Positions 41,138 to 49,822 are shown, numbered from the stretch's first letter. The stretch: 64,000 nucleotides of DNA from Fibrella aquatilis (GCF_017353255.1 NZ_JAFMYU010000001.1:372001-436000), one strand, 5' to 3'. Program-made: numbers and translations. The notes: generated by a model from the letters alone, not told the origin.

Positions 41138-42529
41138 ATGCATACTAAATACGTAATCATTGGCTCAGGCCCAACCGGCCTGGGTGCGGCACACCGACTG
41201 AAAGACCTCGGCATCGACGACTTCGTGGTGCTCGAAAAAGAAGACCGGATTGGTGGCCTCTCAAAGAGCTTCGTTGACGAAAAAGGCTTTACCTGGGACG
41301 TTGGCGGACACGTACAATTTTCGCACTACAAATACTTCGACGACCTGATGCTCAAGGCGTTGGGCGAAGACGGCTGGCTCAAACACCAGCGCGAATCGTG
41401 GGTCTGGATCGAAGACCGGTTTGTGCCGTATCCGTTCCAGAACAACATCAAATACCTCTCGCCCGAAACGATGTGGAAGTGCCTCGAAGGCATCATCCAC
41501 GTCTACAAGAACCCCACGACCCAGAAGCCAAAGAACTTCAAAGAGTGGATTCTGCAAACCGCCGGGCCAGGCATTGCCGAGGTTTTTTTGTTCCCCTACA
41601 ACTTCAAAGTGTGGGCCTATCCCACCGAAGAAATGAACGCCGTGTGGGTGGGTGAACGCGTAGCCATCGCCGACCTCGCCCGCGCCACGAAAAACGTGAT
41701 CTTCAACCAGGACGATTTCTCGTGGGGACCCAACAGCACATTCCAGTTCCCCAAAAAGGGCGGAACGGGCAGCATCTGGGAAGCCGTGGGCAACATCATC
41801 GGGCGCGAGAAATTCAAACTCAACGCCACGGTAGAGAAGGTAAACGGCCCCACCAAAACCCTCACCCTGGCCGGTGGCGAGACCATTACCTACGATCATC
41901 TGCTGAGCACGGTGCCGCTGGATATTTTCACGCGCTACGTGGAAGGGCTTGATCCTAAGCTGGTTGAGACGGCGCAGGGTCTGAAACACTCCTCGACTCA
42001 CGTAGTAGGCGTCGGCCTGAAAGGCAAACCCAGCGAAAGGCTGAAAACGATGTGCTGGATGTACTTCCCCGAAGCCAACAGCCCCTACTACCGCGTCACG
42101 GTGTTCTCGAACTACAGCCCCAACAACGTGCCCGACAGTGAGCAATACTGGTCGCTGATGACCGAAACGAGTGAGTCGTCGGCCAAGCCGGTAGACCGCG
42201 AAAACCTCATCCGCGACACGATTAAGGCACTGATCGAAGACCAGCTCATCGAGTCGGAGGCCGACGTGGTGTCTACCTTCCACAAGGCGTTTGAGTATGG
42301 TTACCCCACCCCATCGGTGGAGCGCGACGGTATTCTGAACGCCGTACTGCCCGCCCTGGAGCCGTTTGGCATTAAGTCGCGGGGCCGGTTTGGCGCCTGG
42401 AAATATGAGGTGAGCAACCAGGACCACTCCCTGATGCAGGGGGTAGAATGGGCCAACCGCGTGGTAGCCGACGTACCCGAACTGACGCTCTTCTTCCCCG
42501 ATACGGCCAATGCCATGTGGGGTAAGTAA
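41138..42529 (+). CDS. FAD-dependent oxidoreductase (UDP-galactopyranose-mutase/amine-oxidase-like)
   Basis: 463 residues with the FAD-binding VIIGSGPTGLGAAHRL (about 6-21), VVLEKEDRIGGLSKS (about 31-45) and TWDVGGHVQFSHYKYFDD, the last being typical for proteins close to UDP-galactopyranose mutase and protoporphyrinogen oxidase-like enzymes of polysaccharide clusters. The end (WGK) is short and complete. Next to GT2 and SGNH genes a sugar-nucleotide or lipid-linked-sugar reaction is likely; a haem role is not excluded, as hemF is 7 kb away. Confidence 0.75.
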   Translation: MHTKYVIIGSGPTGLGAAHRLKDLGIDDFVVLEKEDRIGGLSKSFVDEKGFTWDVGGHVQFSHYKYFDDLMLKALGEDGWLKHQRESWVWIEDRFVPYPFQNNIKYLSPETMWKCLEGIIHVYKNPTTQKPKNFKEWILQTAGPGIAEVFLFPYNFKVWAYPTEEMNAVWVGERVAIADLARATKNVIFNQDDFSWGPNSTFQFPKKGGTGSIWEAVGNIIGREKFKLNATVEKVNGPTKTLTLAGGETITYDHLLSTVPLDIFTRYVEGLDPKLVETAQGLKHSSTHVVGVGLKGKPSERLKTMCWMYFPEANSPYYRVTVFSNYSPNNVPDSEQYWSLMTETSESSAKPVDRENLIRDTIKALIEDQLIESEADVVSTFHKAFEYGYPTPSVERDGILNAVLPALEPFGIKSRGRFGAWKYEVSNQDHSLMQGVEWANRVVADVPELTLFFPDTANAMWGK

Positions 42530-42536
42530 AACCGGT

Positions 42537-42703
42537 TTGCTAGTGTAGCTTTGGGCAGGGATTTTTTGACAGGATTATCAGGATTTCAAGATTGACAGGA
42601 TTTCTTTTAGCAGAGCAAACTGGCCGAAGAAAAAAGAAATCCTGTCAATCTTGAAATCCTGATAATCCTGTCAAAAAATCCCTGCCCAAAGCTACACTAG
42701 CAA
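42537..42703. repeat. Perfect 72-bp-arm palindrome
   Basis: Arms 42537-42608 and 42632-42703 are identical inverted copies (72 of 72) around a 23-base loop. They contain words such as GACAGGATTATCAGGATTTC. It fills the gap between two co-directional genes. The loop contains TTTAGCAGAGC, which also occurs in the leuS insert. Confidence 0.97.
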
Positions 42704-42712
42704 TCTTTCTTC

Positions 42713-45439
42713 ATGCCTAAAAATGGTTGGTGGATTATACTGGCACTATCGGCCCTGCTGGCAGGCGGGTTAGGCTATGGTTGGTATCAACAATCGAGAG
42801 CATCGGTGGCCTCGTTTGTGCCGGCTGATGCCCTGCTGGTCATGGACAGTCATGAGCTACTGACCAATTCGGACCCCGCCGGACTGTCTATTCAACAGCT
42901 ACCGCTTTTTTCTACAGCCGTACAGCGGCTGAAACGGCTGCTTTATTCCGCTACGGATTCGACGCAAGCTCAGGCACTGCTGGCCAAAAAGACCATTCGT
43001 TATTCGGTGCATCCGCTCACGAAAACGGCGTTGGACCTTATCTTCTGCGTTCCGCTCGATGCGCCCGCCGACGGGGTCTTTCTGCAACGATTGCAGCAGC
43101 CCGACCCCAACCAGTTTCGGCTGTTGAGCCGCCAATATGCCGGGCAAACAATTTTTGAGCTGCGCGATCTGCGCAACCAGTCCTACGGCTCATTTCTGCT
43201 GTACCACGATCACCTCATCGGTAGCCCGTCGGCGCTGCTGCTCGAAAACGTGGCGCGGCATCTGAATCAGTTTTTTCGCACGTCAACTGGTGTGACGTTT
43301 CCTGAATCGGCCGATAACCTAGCCCATCTCTACCTCAACGCCAACGTACTTGGACAGTTCCTGGCCGACCCTACGGCCAACGCTTCCCTATTACGAACGT
43401 TTTTACCCCAAACCCTCACGCTCCAGTTTCGGCGGTCGGCCTCGCCTACGCACTGGCTCGGCTTTGCTACCGACCCCATCACCAACCGGCAGGAGGTGGC
43501 CGGTCTGTTTGCCGGGCAAACGCCCCACCGCATCCGAAACGGCGCGCTTATTCCGCAACGCACCGCCACCCTCTATCACCTGGGCATTTCTGACCCCGCT
43601 CGCTTTGGGCAATCGCTCACTGCCCTGCTCCGGGCCACCAACAACACCCAACTGCGCACCCGCATTGGCCGGGTAGCTTCCCTCCTGCCCGGCTTGTACA
43701 ACGCCTTGTCGGGCGACGTGATCCTGTGCCGCTCTGAATCCTCCAACACCGCCATTGGCCAGGTGCTCATTCTGGAAGCCACTGATGTTAAAGTACTTAG
43801 CCAAGCCATTCAGCGGGTAGCTTTTCAGTTGGGGGGTGGCACAACATCAGCCGCAAAGCCTATCGCGGCCCGTCCGAACGTGGCCCGTCCTTATCTGGGT
43901 CATCAACTGCTCCCCCTGCCCGTCAGCGAACTACCAGCTACGCTCTTCACTAACCTATTTGCCGGTTTTTCGCAGACCTGGATGACGCAGCACGGGCGGT
44001 GCGTGGTGCTGGCCAATTCGGAAGAGAATTTGCAAAACTGGATTCAGCAGGTAAACAGCCATGCCGTCTGGGCTACCGACGAACGGCTGTCGGCACTACT
44101 TACGCAGACGCTTCGCCCGGCTCACTTCACGTCCTTCACCCGCCTGCCCCGGTCAGGTTCATCGTTTTTAGGGCAATGGCCCGCCGCCTGGCAAAACCTG
44201 CTGGGGCCAGCGCCCTTTGACCGTGTAGAGAATCTGGCTTACCAGGCTACCTACGGACAAGACCGGATTCTGTCGACGGTAGTACTGGGGCGAACCGCAC
44301 GGCAGGCCGACACCACGGTGCTTGGGCGGGTGTTGCTCCGCAAACGCATACCCTTCAATGCCAGCCTGATTGCCTCGCCGGTGGTGGCCGGGCGGCTGTC
44401 GGACCCCACGGCGCAGATTTGGGCGCAAAACAGTGCGCGGCAGTTTGTGCTGCTCACTACCGACAAAGACAAGATTGTGCAGGACACCACCGACGGCCCC
44501 ATTCGCAGCAATGTGGTGGCCGTAGACTGGCGCAACAACGGCCAACTACAATACCTGTTCATGACCGACCGGTCGCTGTATGTGGCCGATCTGGGCACCA
44601 AACGCGTTCATCTTCAGCGCATTGCGTTGCCAGCGGGCCTCGAAACGAGCTACCTCGCCCTGCTCAGCGGCAGCCGCCAACAGTCGAGCATTGTGGCCCT
44701 GATGGCCCACCGCGACGGGTCGATTTATGCGCTGGACCGGCAACAGCAACGCCTGACTAAACTCGGTTCTGCGCCGGGAAAGGTACCGCTACTGCTACCG
44801 TTTCAGGTGATCGACCAGCAGGGGCAGCTTGCCGTGCTGGGTCTGCAAACCAACGGGCTACTGCATTTCTGGACGATGGCCTCTGGGCGAACAACGCTGA
44901 CCGATTCGGCTCATTTTCCCGTCAGGCTTACGGCCAGTCGTGACAGTGTGCGGTTTGCTGGTCCGGCATTATGGCTTCCCGCCAGCAACCAGTTTGCTAC
45001 GGTCACCACCGAGGGCGAACTGCTCACGCTTGGCCCTACCGGTGGGCTAATAAGCCGAAAACAACTCTACCGCCCCCTCCGCGATGGCACGTTCCGTCTT
45101 TTCCCCGACGCCGAACAGACGGGCTACGTCCTGCTCCGCACCACCGACGCCGATGTGGCCGTACTTGACGCGCAGGGCAACCGGCGCTTTGAACTGCGCG
45201 GCCTGAAGCCCAACCAAACCCACGTGCAATATCACCGCCTGGGTGCGGGTGTGGAGGTGCTGGCCGTGAAATCGGGTAACTTTACCACGCTGTATGACCT
45301 GGCTGGCAACCGCATCGGCAATCGGCCCATTCCCAGCGATTTCCCGGTTACGCTTCAGTATGATGACCAATCGAACGAATTATATATTGTGAGCAGCATC
45401 CAAAAAGCCGTTCAATTATTTAGTATCCGAATCCGATGA
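42713..45439 (+). CDS. Large membrane-anchored protein of unknown function (DUF3352-like)
   Basis: 908 residues. One N-terminal transmembrane anchor (WWIILALSALLAGGLGYGWY), then a large periplasmic part. The first ~500 residues (FVPADALLVMDSHELL, LIGSPSALLLENVARHLNQF) resemble DUF3352-type proteins as I remember them. From about residue 550 on, short beta-rich repeats (GQLQYLFMTDRSLYVADLG, NELYIVSSIQKAVQLFSIRI) look like propeller blades. The gene overlaps the SGNH gene by 4 bp (ATGA), so the two products probably work together. Function unknown. Confidence 0.7.
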   Translation: MPKNGWWIILALSALLAGGLGYGWYQQSRASVASFVPADALLVMDSHELLTNSDPAGLSIQQLPLFSTAVQRLKRLLYSATDSTQAQALLAKKTIRYSVHPLTKTALDLIFCVPLDAPADGVFLQRLQQPDPNQFRLLSRQYAGQTIFELRDLRNQSYGSFLLYHDHLIGSPSALLLENVARHLNQFFRTSTGVTFPESADNLAHLYLNANVLGQFLADPTANASLLRTFLPQTLTLQFRRSASPTHWLGFATDPITNRQEVAGLFAGQTPHRIRNGALIPQRTATLYHLGISDPARFGQSLTALLRATNNTQLRTRIGRVASLLPGLYNALSGDVILCRSESSNTAIGQVLILEATDVKVLSQAIQRVAFQLGGGTTSAAKPIAARPNVARPYLGHQLLPLPVSELPATLFTNLFAGFSQTWMTQHGRCVVLANSEENLQNWIQQVNSHAVWATDERLSALLTQTLRPAHFTSFTRLPRSGSSFLGQWPAAWQNLLGPAPFDRVENLAYQATYGQDRILSTVVLGRTARQADTTVLGRVLLRKRIPFNASLIASPVVAGRLSDPTAQIWAQNSARQFVLLTTDKDKIVQDTTDGPIRSNVVAVDWRNNGQLQYLFMTDRSLYVADLGTKRVHLQRIALPAGLETSYLALLSGSRQQSSIVALMAHRDGSIYALDRQQQRLTKLGSAPGKVPLLLPFQVIDQQGQLAVLGLQTNGLLHFWTMASGRTTLTDSAHFPVRLTASRDSVRFAGPALWLPASNQFATVTTEGELLTLGPTGGLISRKQLYRPLRDGTFRLFPDAEQTGYVLLRTTDADVAVLDAQGNRRFELRGLKPNQTHVQYHRLGAGVEVLAVKSGNFTTLYDLAGNRIGNRPIPSDFPVTLQYDDQSNELYIVSSIQKAVQLFSIRIR

Positions 45440-46473
45440 AGATTGTCCGTTATCTGGTATTGGTGGTCGTTTGCGTACTGTGGCTGGGTGGGTGTTTTCA
45501 GCCAGTAATGCATCAGTTGTACGAGACCGGCGTCATTGTAGATGACTACCGCTACGGTGATCTGTACCGCCTATCGAACCTGCCTCAATTCAAAGAGGGT
45601 CAACGACTTTGTCCTGAACACGCTTCTGTGCTCACCACCACCACACCCGTGTCTGAAACGGCCCCAAACCTCTACGTCATCGGTGACAGTTTCACTGAAC
45701 ACGGACGACTGTCGGTCGGTGACTTGCCCGTGCATTGGCTGCGGTGGCAACACTGGGAAGATCCTAAAAATCAGGCAGTACAACTCGATACTACCCGCCG
45801 GAATGTGCTGTTGCTGGAATCAGTAGAGCGGCACCTCCGCGAACACGCAGCCGGACCGATCAATAACCTGCTTGTGGTGGTCGATTCAAACAGAACGGAT
45901 GGTCCAAAACCAGCGAAACCCTCCTTGCGCGCTGCTTTGGTCGATATGGTTCGATCAAAGGGCATTGAAGAACGATTGGAAACGGTACTATTCAGCCATG
46001 ACCTGTTCCAAGTTTTTCGTGAATGGAAGGCCGTAATCAACCAGCGCTGGTTCAACCGGGTGGCCCCAACCGTCTCGCTGTCAACCGATAAACGGCACTT
46101 GTTCACTGACCTAGACACCAATCCCGACAAGCCATTGAACTCAAGTTTCTCGACGTTGACCAACGCTGAAGTAGATTCCCTCGTTGCGCAGCTGAATGAA
46201 GCTGCCGCCCGCTACAAACGGGCTGGCTTCAATGACGTACTGCTGTCGATCATACCAAATAAAGCGACTATTGAAGACCCAAACCGGGGGGGGTATAATC
46301 ACCTCATCGAGCGTGTTCAGCAGCATCCGGCGCTGAGCATCAAGGTGGTAGACGTGTATCCTGCTTTTCGTATGCAACACCCCGCTCCCTATGCCGTTGG
46401 CGATTCGCACTGGAACTGCACCGGGCGGCAACTATGGCTTGACAGTTTGGCAAAAAAGCTCACCAGTCTTTAA
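45436..46473 (+). CDS. AlgJ/AlgX-like SGNH lipoprotein
   Basis: 345 residues. Lipobox LGGC (Cys20) after a strongly hydrophobic signal. It has the SGNH blocks: VIGDSFTEHG (Ser84-region, about 81-90) and GDSHWNCTG (about 322-330), where the Asp-x-His-Trp pair matches AlgJ/AlgX/PatB-type O-acetyltransferases. The middle region (about 120-290) is more divergent. It should work in the periplasm on a polysaccharide, probably with the acyltransferase-3 protein upstream as acetyl source, by analogy with alginate acetylation. Its ATG overlaps the previous stop by 4 bp. Confidence 0.65.
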   Translation: MKIVRYLVLVVVCVLWLGGCFQPVMHQLYETGVIVDDYRYGDLYRLSNLPQFKEGQRLCPEHASVLTTTTPVSETAPNLYVIGDSFTEHGRLSVGDLPVHWLRWQHWEDPKNQAVQLDTTRRNVLLLESVERHLREHAAGPINNLLVVVDSNRTDGPKPAKPSLRAALVDMVRSKGIEERLETVLFSHDLFQVFREWKAVINQRWFNRVAPTVSLSTDKRHLFTDLDTNPDKPLNSSFSTLTNAEVDSLVAQLNEAAARYKRAGFNDVLLSIIPNKATIEDPNRGGYNHLIERVQQHPALSIKVVDVYPAFRMQHPAPYAVGDSHWNCTGRQLWLDSLAKKLTSL

Positions 46474-46485
46474 TCATGCAGCAAC

Positions 46486-46522
46486 AAAAAGCCCTCAAAT
46501 CACCTTGATTTGAGGGCTTTTT
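46486..46522. terminator. Bidirectional terminator
   Basis: AAAAAGCCCTCAAATCA, loop CCT, TGATTTGAGGGCTTTTT: ends the glycan cluster (plus) and tRNA-Val (minus). Confidence 0.92.
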
Positions 46523-46533
46523 GTCATCATTTG

Positions 46534-46608
46534 TAGGACGTAGCAGGCTCGAACTGCTGACCTCCGCTCTGTCAAAGCGGCGCTCTGAACCAACTGAGCT
46601 AACATCCT
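46534..46608 (-). tRNA. tRNA-Val (GAC)
   Basis: 75 nt on the minus strand. Acceptor AGGATGT pairs with ACGTCCT; D-arm TTAGCTCAGTTGG; anticodon stem CCGCT/AGCGG with loop TTGACAG, anticodon GAC; T-arm with GTTCGAGC; discriminator A. CCA is not encoded. A -7 box lies 32 bp upstream. Confidence 0.95.
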
Positions 46609-46639
46609 GACTTATCCTGTCTCGACGGGGACAGGGTGA

Positions 46640-46647
46640 CAAATTTA
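46640..46647 (-). promoter_or_regulatory. -7 promoter box of tRNA-Val
   Basis: CAAATTTA (plus), TAAATTTG (minus), overlapping the end of the MFS gene. Confidence 0.5.
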
Positions 46648-48030
46648 AGCAACGCCAGGCGTTTGTCCAGTGCTTCGGTAAACTTTTTGCGACGGTATCC
46701 GTAACAACAGCACCAGCCCGATCACAAAAAACACCAGCAGCGCCAGAATGCTATTGCGCATGCTGCCCGTAACCTGCTCGACCAGCCCGTACACAGCCGT
46801 ACCCACCACGATAGACAGTTTTTCACAGACATCGTAGAAGCCGAAATACGAGGCGGTGTCGGTTGTTTCGGGCAGGAGTTTGGTGTAGGTAGACCGGGAG
46901 AGTGACTGAATACCGCCCATGACCAGCCCCACCACGGCTGCTATGATGAAAAATTGCTGCTCGGTAGCCACATAATAGGCCGCCACGCAAATGCCCGTCC
47001 AGACCACCACGGCCGCCACTAGCGCGTAAATATTCCCCACCCGTTCCGACAGCCGGGCGAAACCAATGGCTCCCGGAATAGCCACCAGTTGAATAAGCAG
47101 GATAATAATAATCAAGGACTGCCCCTCCAGTTTCAGTTCAGTAGAGCCAAAGATCGTGGCCACATACATCACCGTTTGTACAGCCATGTTGTAGACGAAA
47201 AAAGCAAGCAAAAACCGTTTCGCTAACGTCTGCTGCTTCAGTTGGTTAAACACCGTTTTCAGTTCGCGGAAGCCATTGAAGAGCCAGTTTCCACCACCAG
47301 TCTCGCGGGGTTTGCGCACCCCATCGGGCAGTACGTTAAAGGGTATTTGGGCGAAACCAAACCACCAGAGCGCCACCGTCAAAAACGAAATGCGCGAGGC
47401 CATGCTGCTCGAAATGCCCCCAAACCACTGCGGTTTCAGGATCATGACCAGGTTAAACACCATCAGCAACACGCTGCCGATATAGCCCATGGTGAACCCC
47501 CGCGCACTCACCCGGTCCGACTGATCTTCGGTGGTAATGTCGGGCAGGTAGGAGTTGTAGAACACGATGCTGCCCCCCCAGCCCACCAGACTCCAGGCAA
47601 AGCAGAAGATACTGAAGGTGATCGTGTCTTTGGTAAAGAAAAACAGCAGCCCACACGCCAGCGCACCCGTGTAGCAATAGAACTTCATAAACAGCTTCTT
47701 GCGCCCGCTATAGTCGGCCAAGGCGGTGCAAAAAGGGCTTAGCAGAGCCACCAGCAGCATAGCCGCCGACACAGCATAGGAAAACAGGACTGAGTTAGAC
47801 AGGTGCATACCCAGAAAATCAATGTCGGCACCACCCTGCGCGTTGACGGCCGTAGCGGTGAAATAAACGGGAAAAATGCTCGACACGATCACCAGCGAAT
47901 GCACCGAGTTGGCCCAGTCATAGAACGTCCAGGCGCGAATGGTTCGGGGATCGTTTTTCACGATGGGCATTGCTTCGGCAGCCGCCTGATTTGCTGCGGC
48001 CAACGGGGGGTGAGGATTAGGGATTGCCAT
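46645..48030 (-). CDS. MFS transporter, UMF1 type
   Basis: About 461 residues with 12 helices. DPRTIRAWTFYDWANSVHSL at the start of the transport domain is the UMF1/Atg22-like hallmark, followed by FPVYFTA, VALLSPFCTALADYSGRKK and GGIQSLSRSTYTKLLPE. Substrate unknown (Atg22 exports amino acids from yeast vacuoles). ATGs at 48030 and 47970 are both possible; the open frame before 48030 is encoded by low-complexity repeat DNA. It follows the SH3/TPR gene on the same strand. Confidence 0.85.
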   Translation of the reverse strand: MAIPNPHPPLAAANQAAAEAMPIVKNDPRTIRAWTFYDWANSVHSLVIVSSIFPVYFTATAVNAQGGADIDFLGMHLSNSVLFSYAVSAAMLLVALLSPFCTALADYSGRKKLFMKFYCYTGALACGLLFFFTKDTITFSIFCFAWSLVGWGGSIVFYNSYLPDITTEDQSDRVSARGFTMGYIGSVLLMVFNLVMILKPQWFGGISSSMASRISFLTVALWWFGFAQIPFNVLPDGVRKPRETGGGNWLFNGFRELKTVFNQLKQQTLAKRFLLAFFVYNMAVQTVMYVATIFGSTELKLEGQSLIIIILLIQLVAIPGAIGFARLSERVGNIYALVAAVVVWTGICVAAYYVATEQQFFIIAAVVGLVMGGIQSLSRSTYTKLLPETTDTASYFGFYDVCEKLSIVVGTAVYGLVEQVTGSMRNSILALLVFFVIGLVLLLRIPSQKVYRSTGQTPGVA

Positions 48031-48086
48031 TGGTTTCTTGTCGCTTACTGCTTGTTTCTTACCTCTCGCTTCTTGTTTCTCACTTT
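48031..48086. repeat. Unpaired low-complexity repeat arm
   Basis: Runs of GAAACAAGAAGCGAGAGG-type words (minus strand) between the SH3/TPR gene and the MFS gene, in the same style as the palindromes but without a visible partner arm. Confidence 0.5.
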
Positions 48087-48857
48087 TCAAATAAGCCATA
48101 CGGCATCTTTGCGGATGTAATAAAGGCCATTGTTGTAAAAGATACGCCACCAGATGTCGCGGCTGCTGAGAATATTTACTTTGTTGCCCCGGCCCAGCAC
48201 CGCCACCACCGGTGCCGCCGCCGACGGGTCGGTGCGTAGGTAAACATGGTCCGTACGGGTAATACCCGATTCGTAGCCTTCGGGCAGGTTGATGAAAATG
48301 AGCACCGTTACTAGGTAGACCATAATCACGCTTTTGAGCCGAGTGGAGGTTTCTTCGCGGCGGAGTGATTTAAACAGCAATACGCCAAATACATACATCC
48401 CGAGCAATAGCAGGAGGGCCGTCAGGTAAACCCCATATTGGCGGTAGAAGAGATAAAAATAATTGAGGTCGCTGGTTTCGTACCCCGATAGGCTGTTGAG
48501 CCTGGCAATATCGTTCATCTTGCGCAGCACGGCCTCGTCGGGGTTACGCTTGCTAAACACCTGTAGGTAGTACAGCACCTTGGCCACGTCGCCTTGCTGT
48601 TCATAGGCGCGGGCCAGTTTCAGCAGCATCGGTCCCGACGCCGGTTGCTCTTTTGAGAGTGCCAACTCAAAGCGTTCGGCAGCCCCCGCCCACTGCCCAA
48701 GTCTATAGAGCGAGTCGGCTTGAAGGGTCAGGGCAGGCCCGGTTACATCGGCCGAAAGTGGTCGCTGCGAAGGGGTTTGCGCGGGGGCAGTTGAGTACCA
48801 GTTCACTAGGCCCCAGACCCCCAGAAATAGGAATATTTTTACGTGAAGGGCTTGCAT
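48087..48857 (-). CDS. TPR and SH3-domain membrane protein (BatE-like)
   Basis: 256 residues. It has a signal peptide (FLFLGVWGLVNWYSTAPAQ), TPR units (LYRLGQWAGAAERFELAL, LARAYEQQGDVAKVLYYLQ), two transmembrane helices (about 135-160 and 175-195), then a bacterial SH3 domain (YLRTDPSAAAPVVAVLGRGN...WWRIFYNNGLYYIRKDAVWL). This order is that of BatE-type proteins of Bacteroidota aerotolerance (Bat) operons, but no other bat gene is near. It may bind peptidoglycan peptides. Confidence 0.75.
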   Translation of the reverse strand: MQALHVKIFLFLGVWGLVNWYSTAPAQTPSQRPLSADVTGPALTLQADSLYRLGQWAGAAERFELALSKEQPASGPMLLKLARAYEQQGDVAKVLYYLQVFSKRNPDEAVLRKMNDIARLNSLSGYETSDLNYFYLFYRQYGVYLTALLLLLGMYVFGVLLFKSLRREETSTRLKSVIMVYLVTVLIFINLPEGYESGITRTDHVYLRTDPSAAAPVVAVLGRGNKVNILSSRDIWWRIFYNNGLYYIRKDAVWLI

Positions 48858-48874
48858 TGGCCCAATTTACGCAA

Positions 48875-48882
48875 TAATTTTG
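48875..48882 (+). promoter_or_regulatory. -7 promoter box of tRNA-Lys
   Basis: TAATTTTG, exact TAnnTTTG, 47 bp upstream of the tRNA. Confidence 0.5.
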
Positions 48883-48929
48883 CATCGCAGTTCCAGAAAC
48901 GGTCATTCATTCTGCGCGTAAAACAGACC

Positions 48930-49002
48930 GATCTGGTAGCTCAGCTGGTAGAGCAATACACTTTTAATGTATGGGTCCTGGGTTCGAATCCCAGCCGGAT
49001 CA
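48930..49002 (+). tRNA. tRNA-Lys (TTT)
   Basis: 73 nt. Acceptor GATCTGG pairs with CCGGATC; D-arm TAGCTCAGCTGGTAGAGC; anticodon stem ATACA/TGTAT, loop CTTTTAA, anticodon TTT; T-arm with GGTTCGAATCC; discriminator A. No encoded CCA. Confidence 0.97.
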
Positions 49003-49011
49003 CGAGGGTAT

Positions 49012-49054
49012 AAAAAGAGAGGCGGTAAGCATTTTGCTTACCGCCTCTCTTTTT
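49012..49054 (+). terminator. tRNA-Lys terminator
   Basis: AAAAAGAGAGGCGGTAAGCA, loop TTT, TGCTTACCGCCTCTCTTTTT: a perfect 20-bp stem with A/T tails. Confidence 0.9.
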
Positions 49055-49155
49055 AAGTTCAAGGTTTAACGTTTAATGCCTAAAGTTGCTTCGCGCTCGG
49101 TGCTTGTGAACGCGAAGCAACTTTAGGCATTAAACGTTAAACCTTGAACTTAAAA
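49051..49155. repeat. Perfect 45-bp-arm palindrome overlapping DUF3127 stop
   Basis: Arms 49051-49095 and 49111-49155 are identical inverted copies (45 of 45) with a 15-base loop, made of words such as AAGGTTTAACGTTTAATG. The right arm includes the final Phe codon and stop of the DUF3127 gene. Both arms contain AAAGTTGCTTCGCG. Confidence 0.95.
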
Positions 49156-49557
49156 AGGCAGATCCCCGCTGTTGTCGTCGTCGAAGGCGCTGTTGAAGGG
49201 AACGCTGGCAGGCTGGGCAGCACGGGCCGGACGGGCAGCAGCCGGGGCCGACTGACCACCGGCGGGGGCACCACCTTCGGCACCATCGGCGGCTTCGATA
49301 CGCCAAACGCGGGCTTCGGTATACCACCGCTCGTTGTACTCGCGTGACTCCAGGTTCAGGCTCAGTTTCAGCATGTCGCCGGGCGCATATTGCTTGAGGT
49401 CGTTGACCTTATCGCCCCAAAGTGACACGCATACTTTCTTGGGAAACTGGTCGGTTGTTTCGACCACAAATTCCTGCTTTTGCCAGGTGCCATTCTTGCC
49501 CTGACCCGTCACTTCCGGCAGCGTTTTTACCAGCTTGCCTACTAATTCAAGTGCCAT
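49150..49557 (-). CDS. DUF3127 protein, SSB-like
   Basis: 135 residues from the ATG at 49557. MALELVGKLVKTLPEVTG and GTWQKQEFVVETTDQFPKKV, LWGDKVNDLKQYAPGD are the DUF3127 signature (OB-fold, found mainly in Bacteroidota). The C-terminal half is an Ala/Pro/Gly linker ending in an acidic tip DDDNSGDLPF, very like the protein-docking tip of single-stranded DNA-binding proteins, so an SSB-like role in DNA metabolism is likely, by inference. The last Phe codon and stop lie in the arm of the palindrome at 49051-49155. Confidence 0.85.
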   Translation of the reverse strand: MALELVGKLVKTLPEVTGQGKNGTWQKQEFVVETTDQFPKKVCVSLWGDKVNDLKQYAPGDMLKLSLNLESREYNERWYTEARVWRIEAADGAEGGAPAGGQSAPAAARPARAAQPASVPFNSAFDDDNSGDLPF

Positions 49558-49660
49558 ATGCTTTATAGATTCGGTTTGTCGAACAGGTTCGTACAAGGGT
49601 ACTCCTTACCTGTTCATACCCCTAAATTACGAAATTTTGGCCGATTTTACCCCTTCTGCG

Positions 49661-49691
49661 TTGACTTTATGGCCGGATAGCCCTACTTTTG
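49661..49691 (+). promoter_or_regulatory. Promoter of tRNA-Leu
   Basis: TTGA at 49661-49664 and TACTTTTG at 49684-49691 with a 19-bp spacer match the Bacteroidota -33/-7 pattern; the tRNA starts 17 bp downstream. Confidence 0.65.
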
Positions 49692-49707
49692 TCCTACCAA
49701 AAAACAC

Positions 49708-49789
49708 GGCCACGTGGTGAAATTGGTAGACACGCCACTTTGAGGGGGTGGTTTCGCAAGATGTGGGAGTTCGAGTCTCCCCGTGGTCA
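49708..49789 (+). tRNA. tRNA-Leu (GAG)
   Basis: 82 nt, class II. Acceptor GGCCACG pairs with CGTGGTC (one G-T pair); GTGAAATTGGTAGACAC in the D-region; anticodon stem CCACT/GGTGG, loop TTGAGGG, anticodon GAG; a long variable arm TTTCGCAAGA; T-arm with GTTCGAGTC; discriminator A. Confidence 0.95.
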
Positions 49790-49790
49790 C

Positions 49791-49818
49791 AAAAGGCTCC
49801 CAATCGGGGGCCTTTTTT
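49791..49818 (+). terminator. tRNA-Leu terminator
   Basis: AAAAGGCTCCCAATCGGGGGCC then T6, only 4 bp before the hemF ATG; hemF expression by read-through would be limited by it. Confidence 0.75.
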
Positions 49819-49822
49819 CGTT

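Noticed and set aside
41261-42427. 388-codon minus-strand frame
   Set aside because: Antisense to the FAD oxidoreductase gene, which has clear FAD motifs; no domain in the shadow.
42537-42703. Insertion sequence or complete MITE
   Set aside because: No transposase, no target duplication seen, and the whole element is palindrome; called a repeat only.
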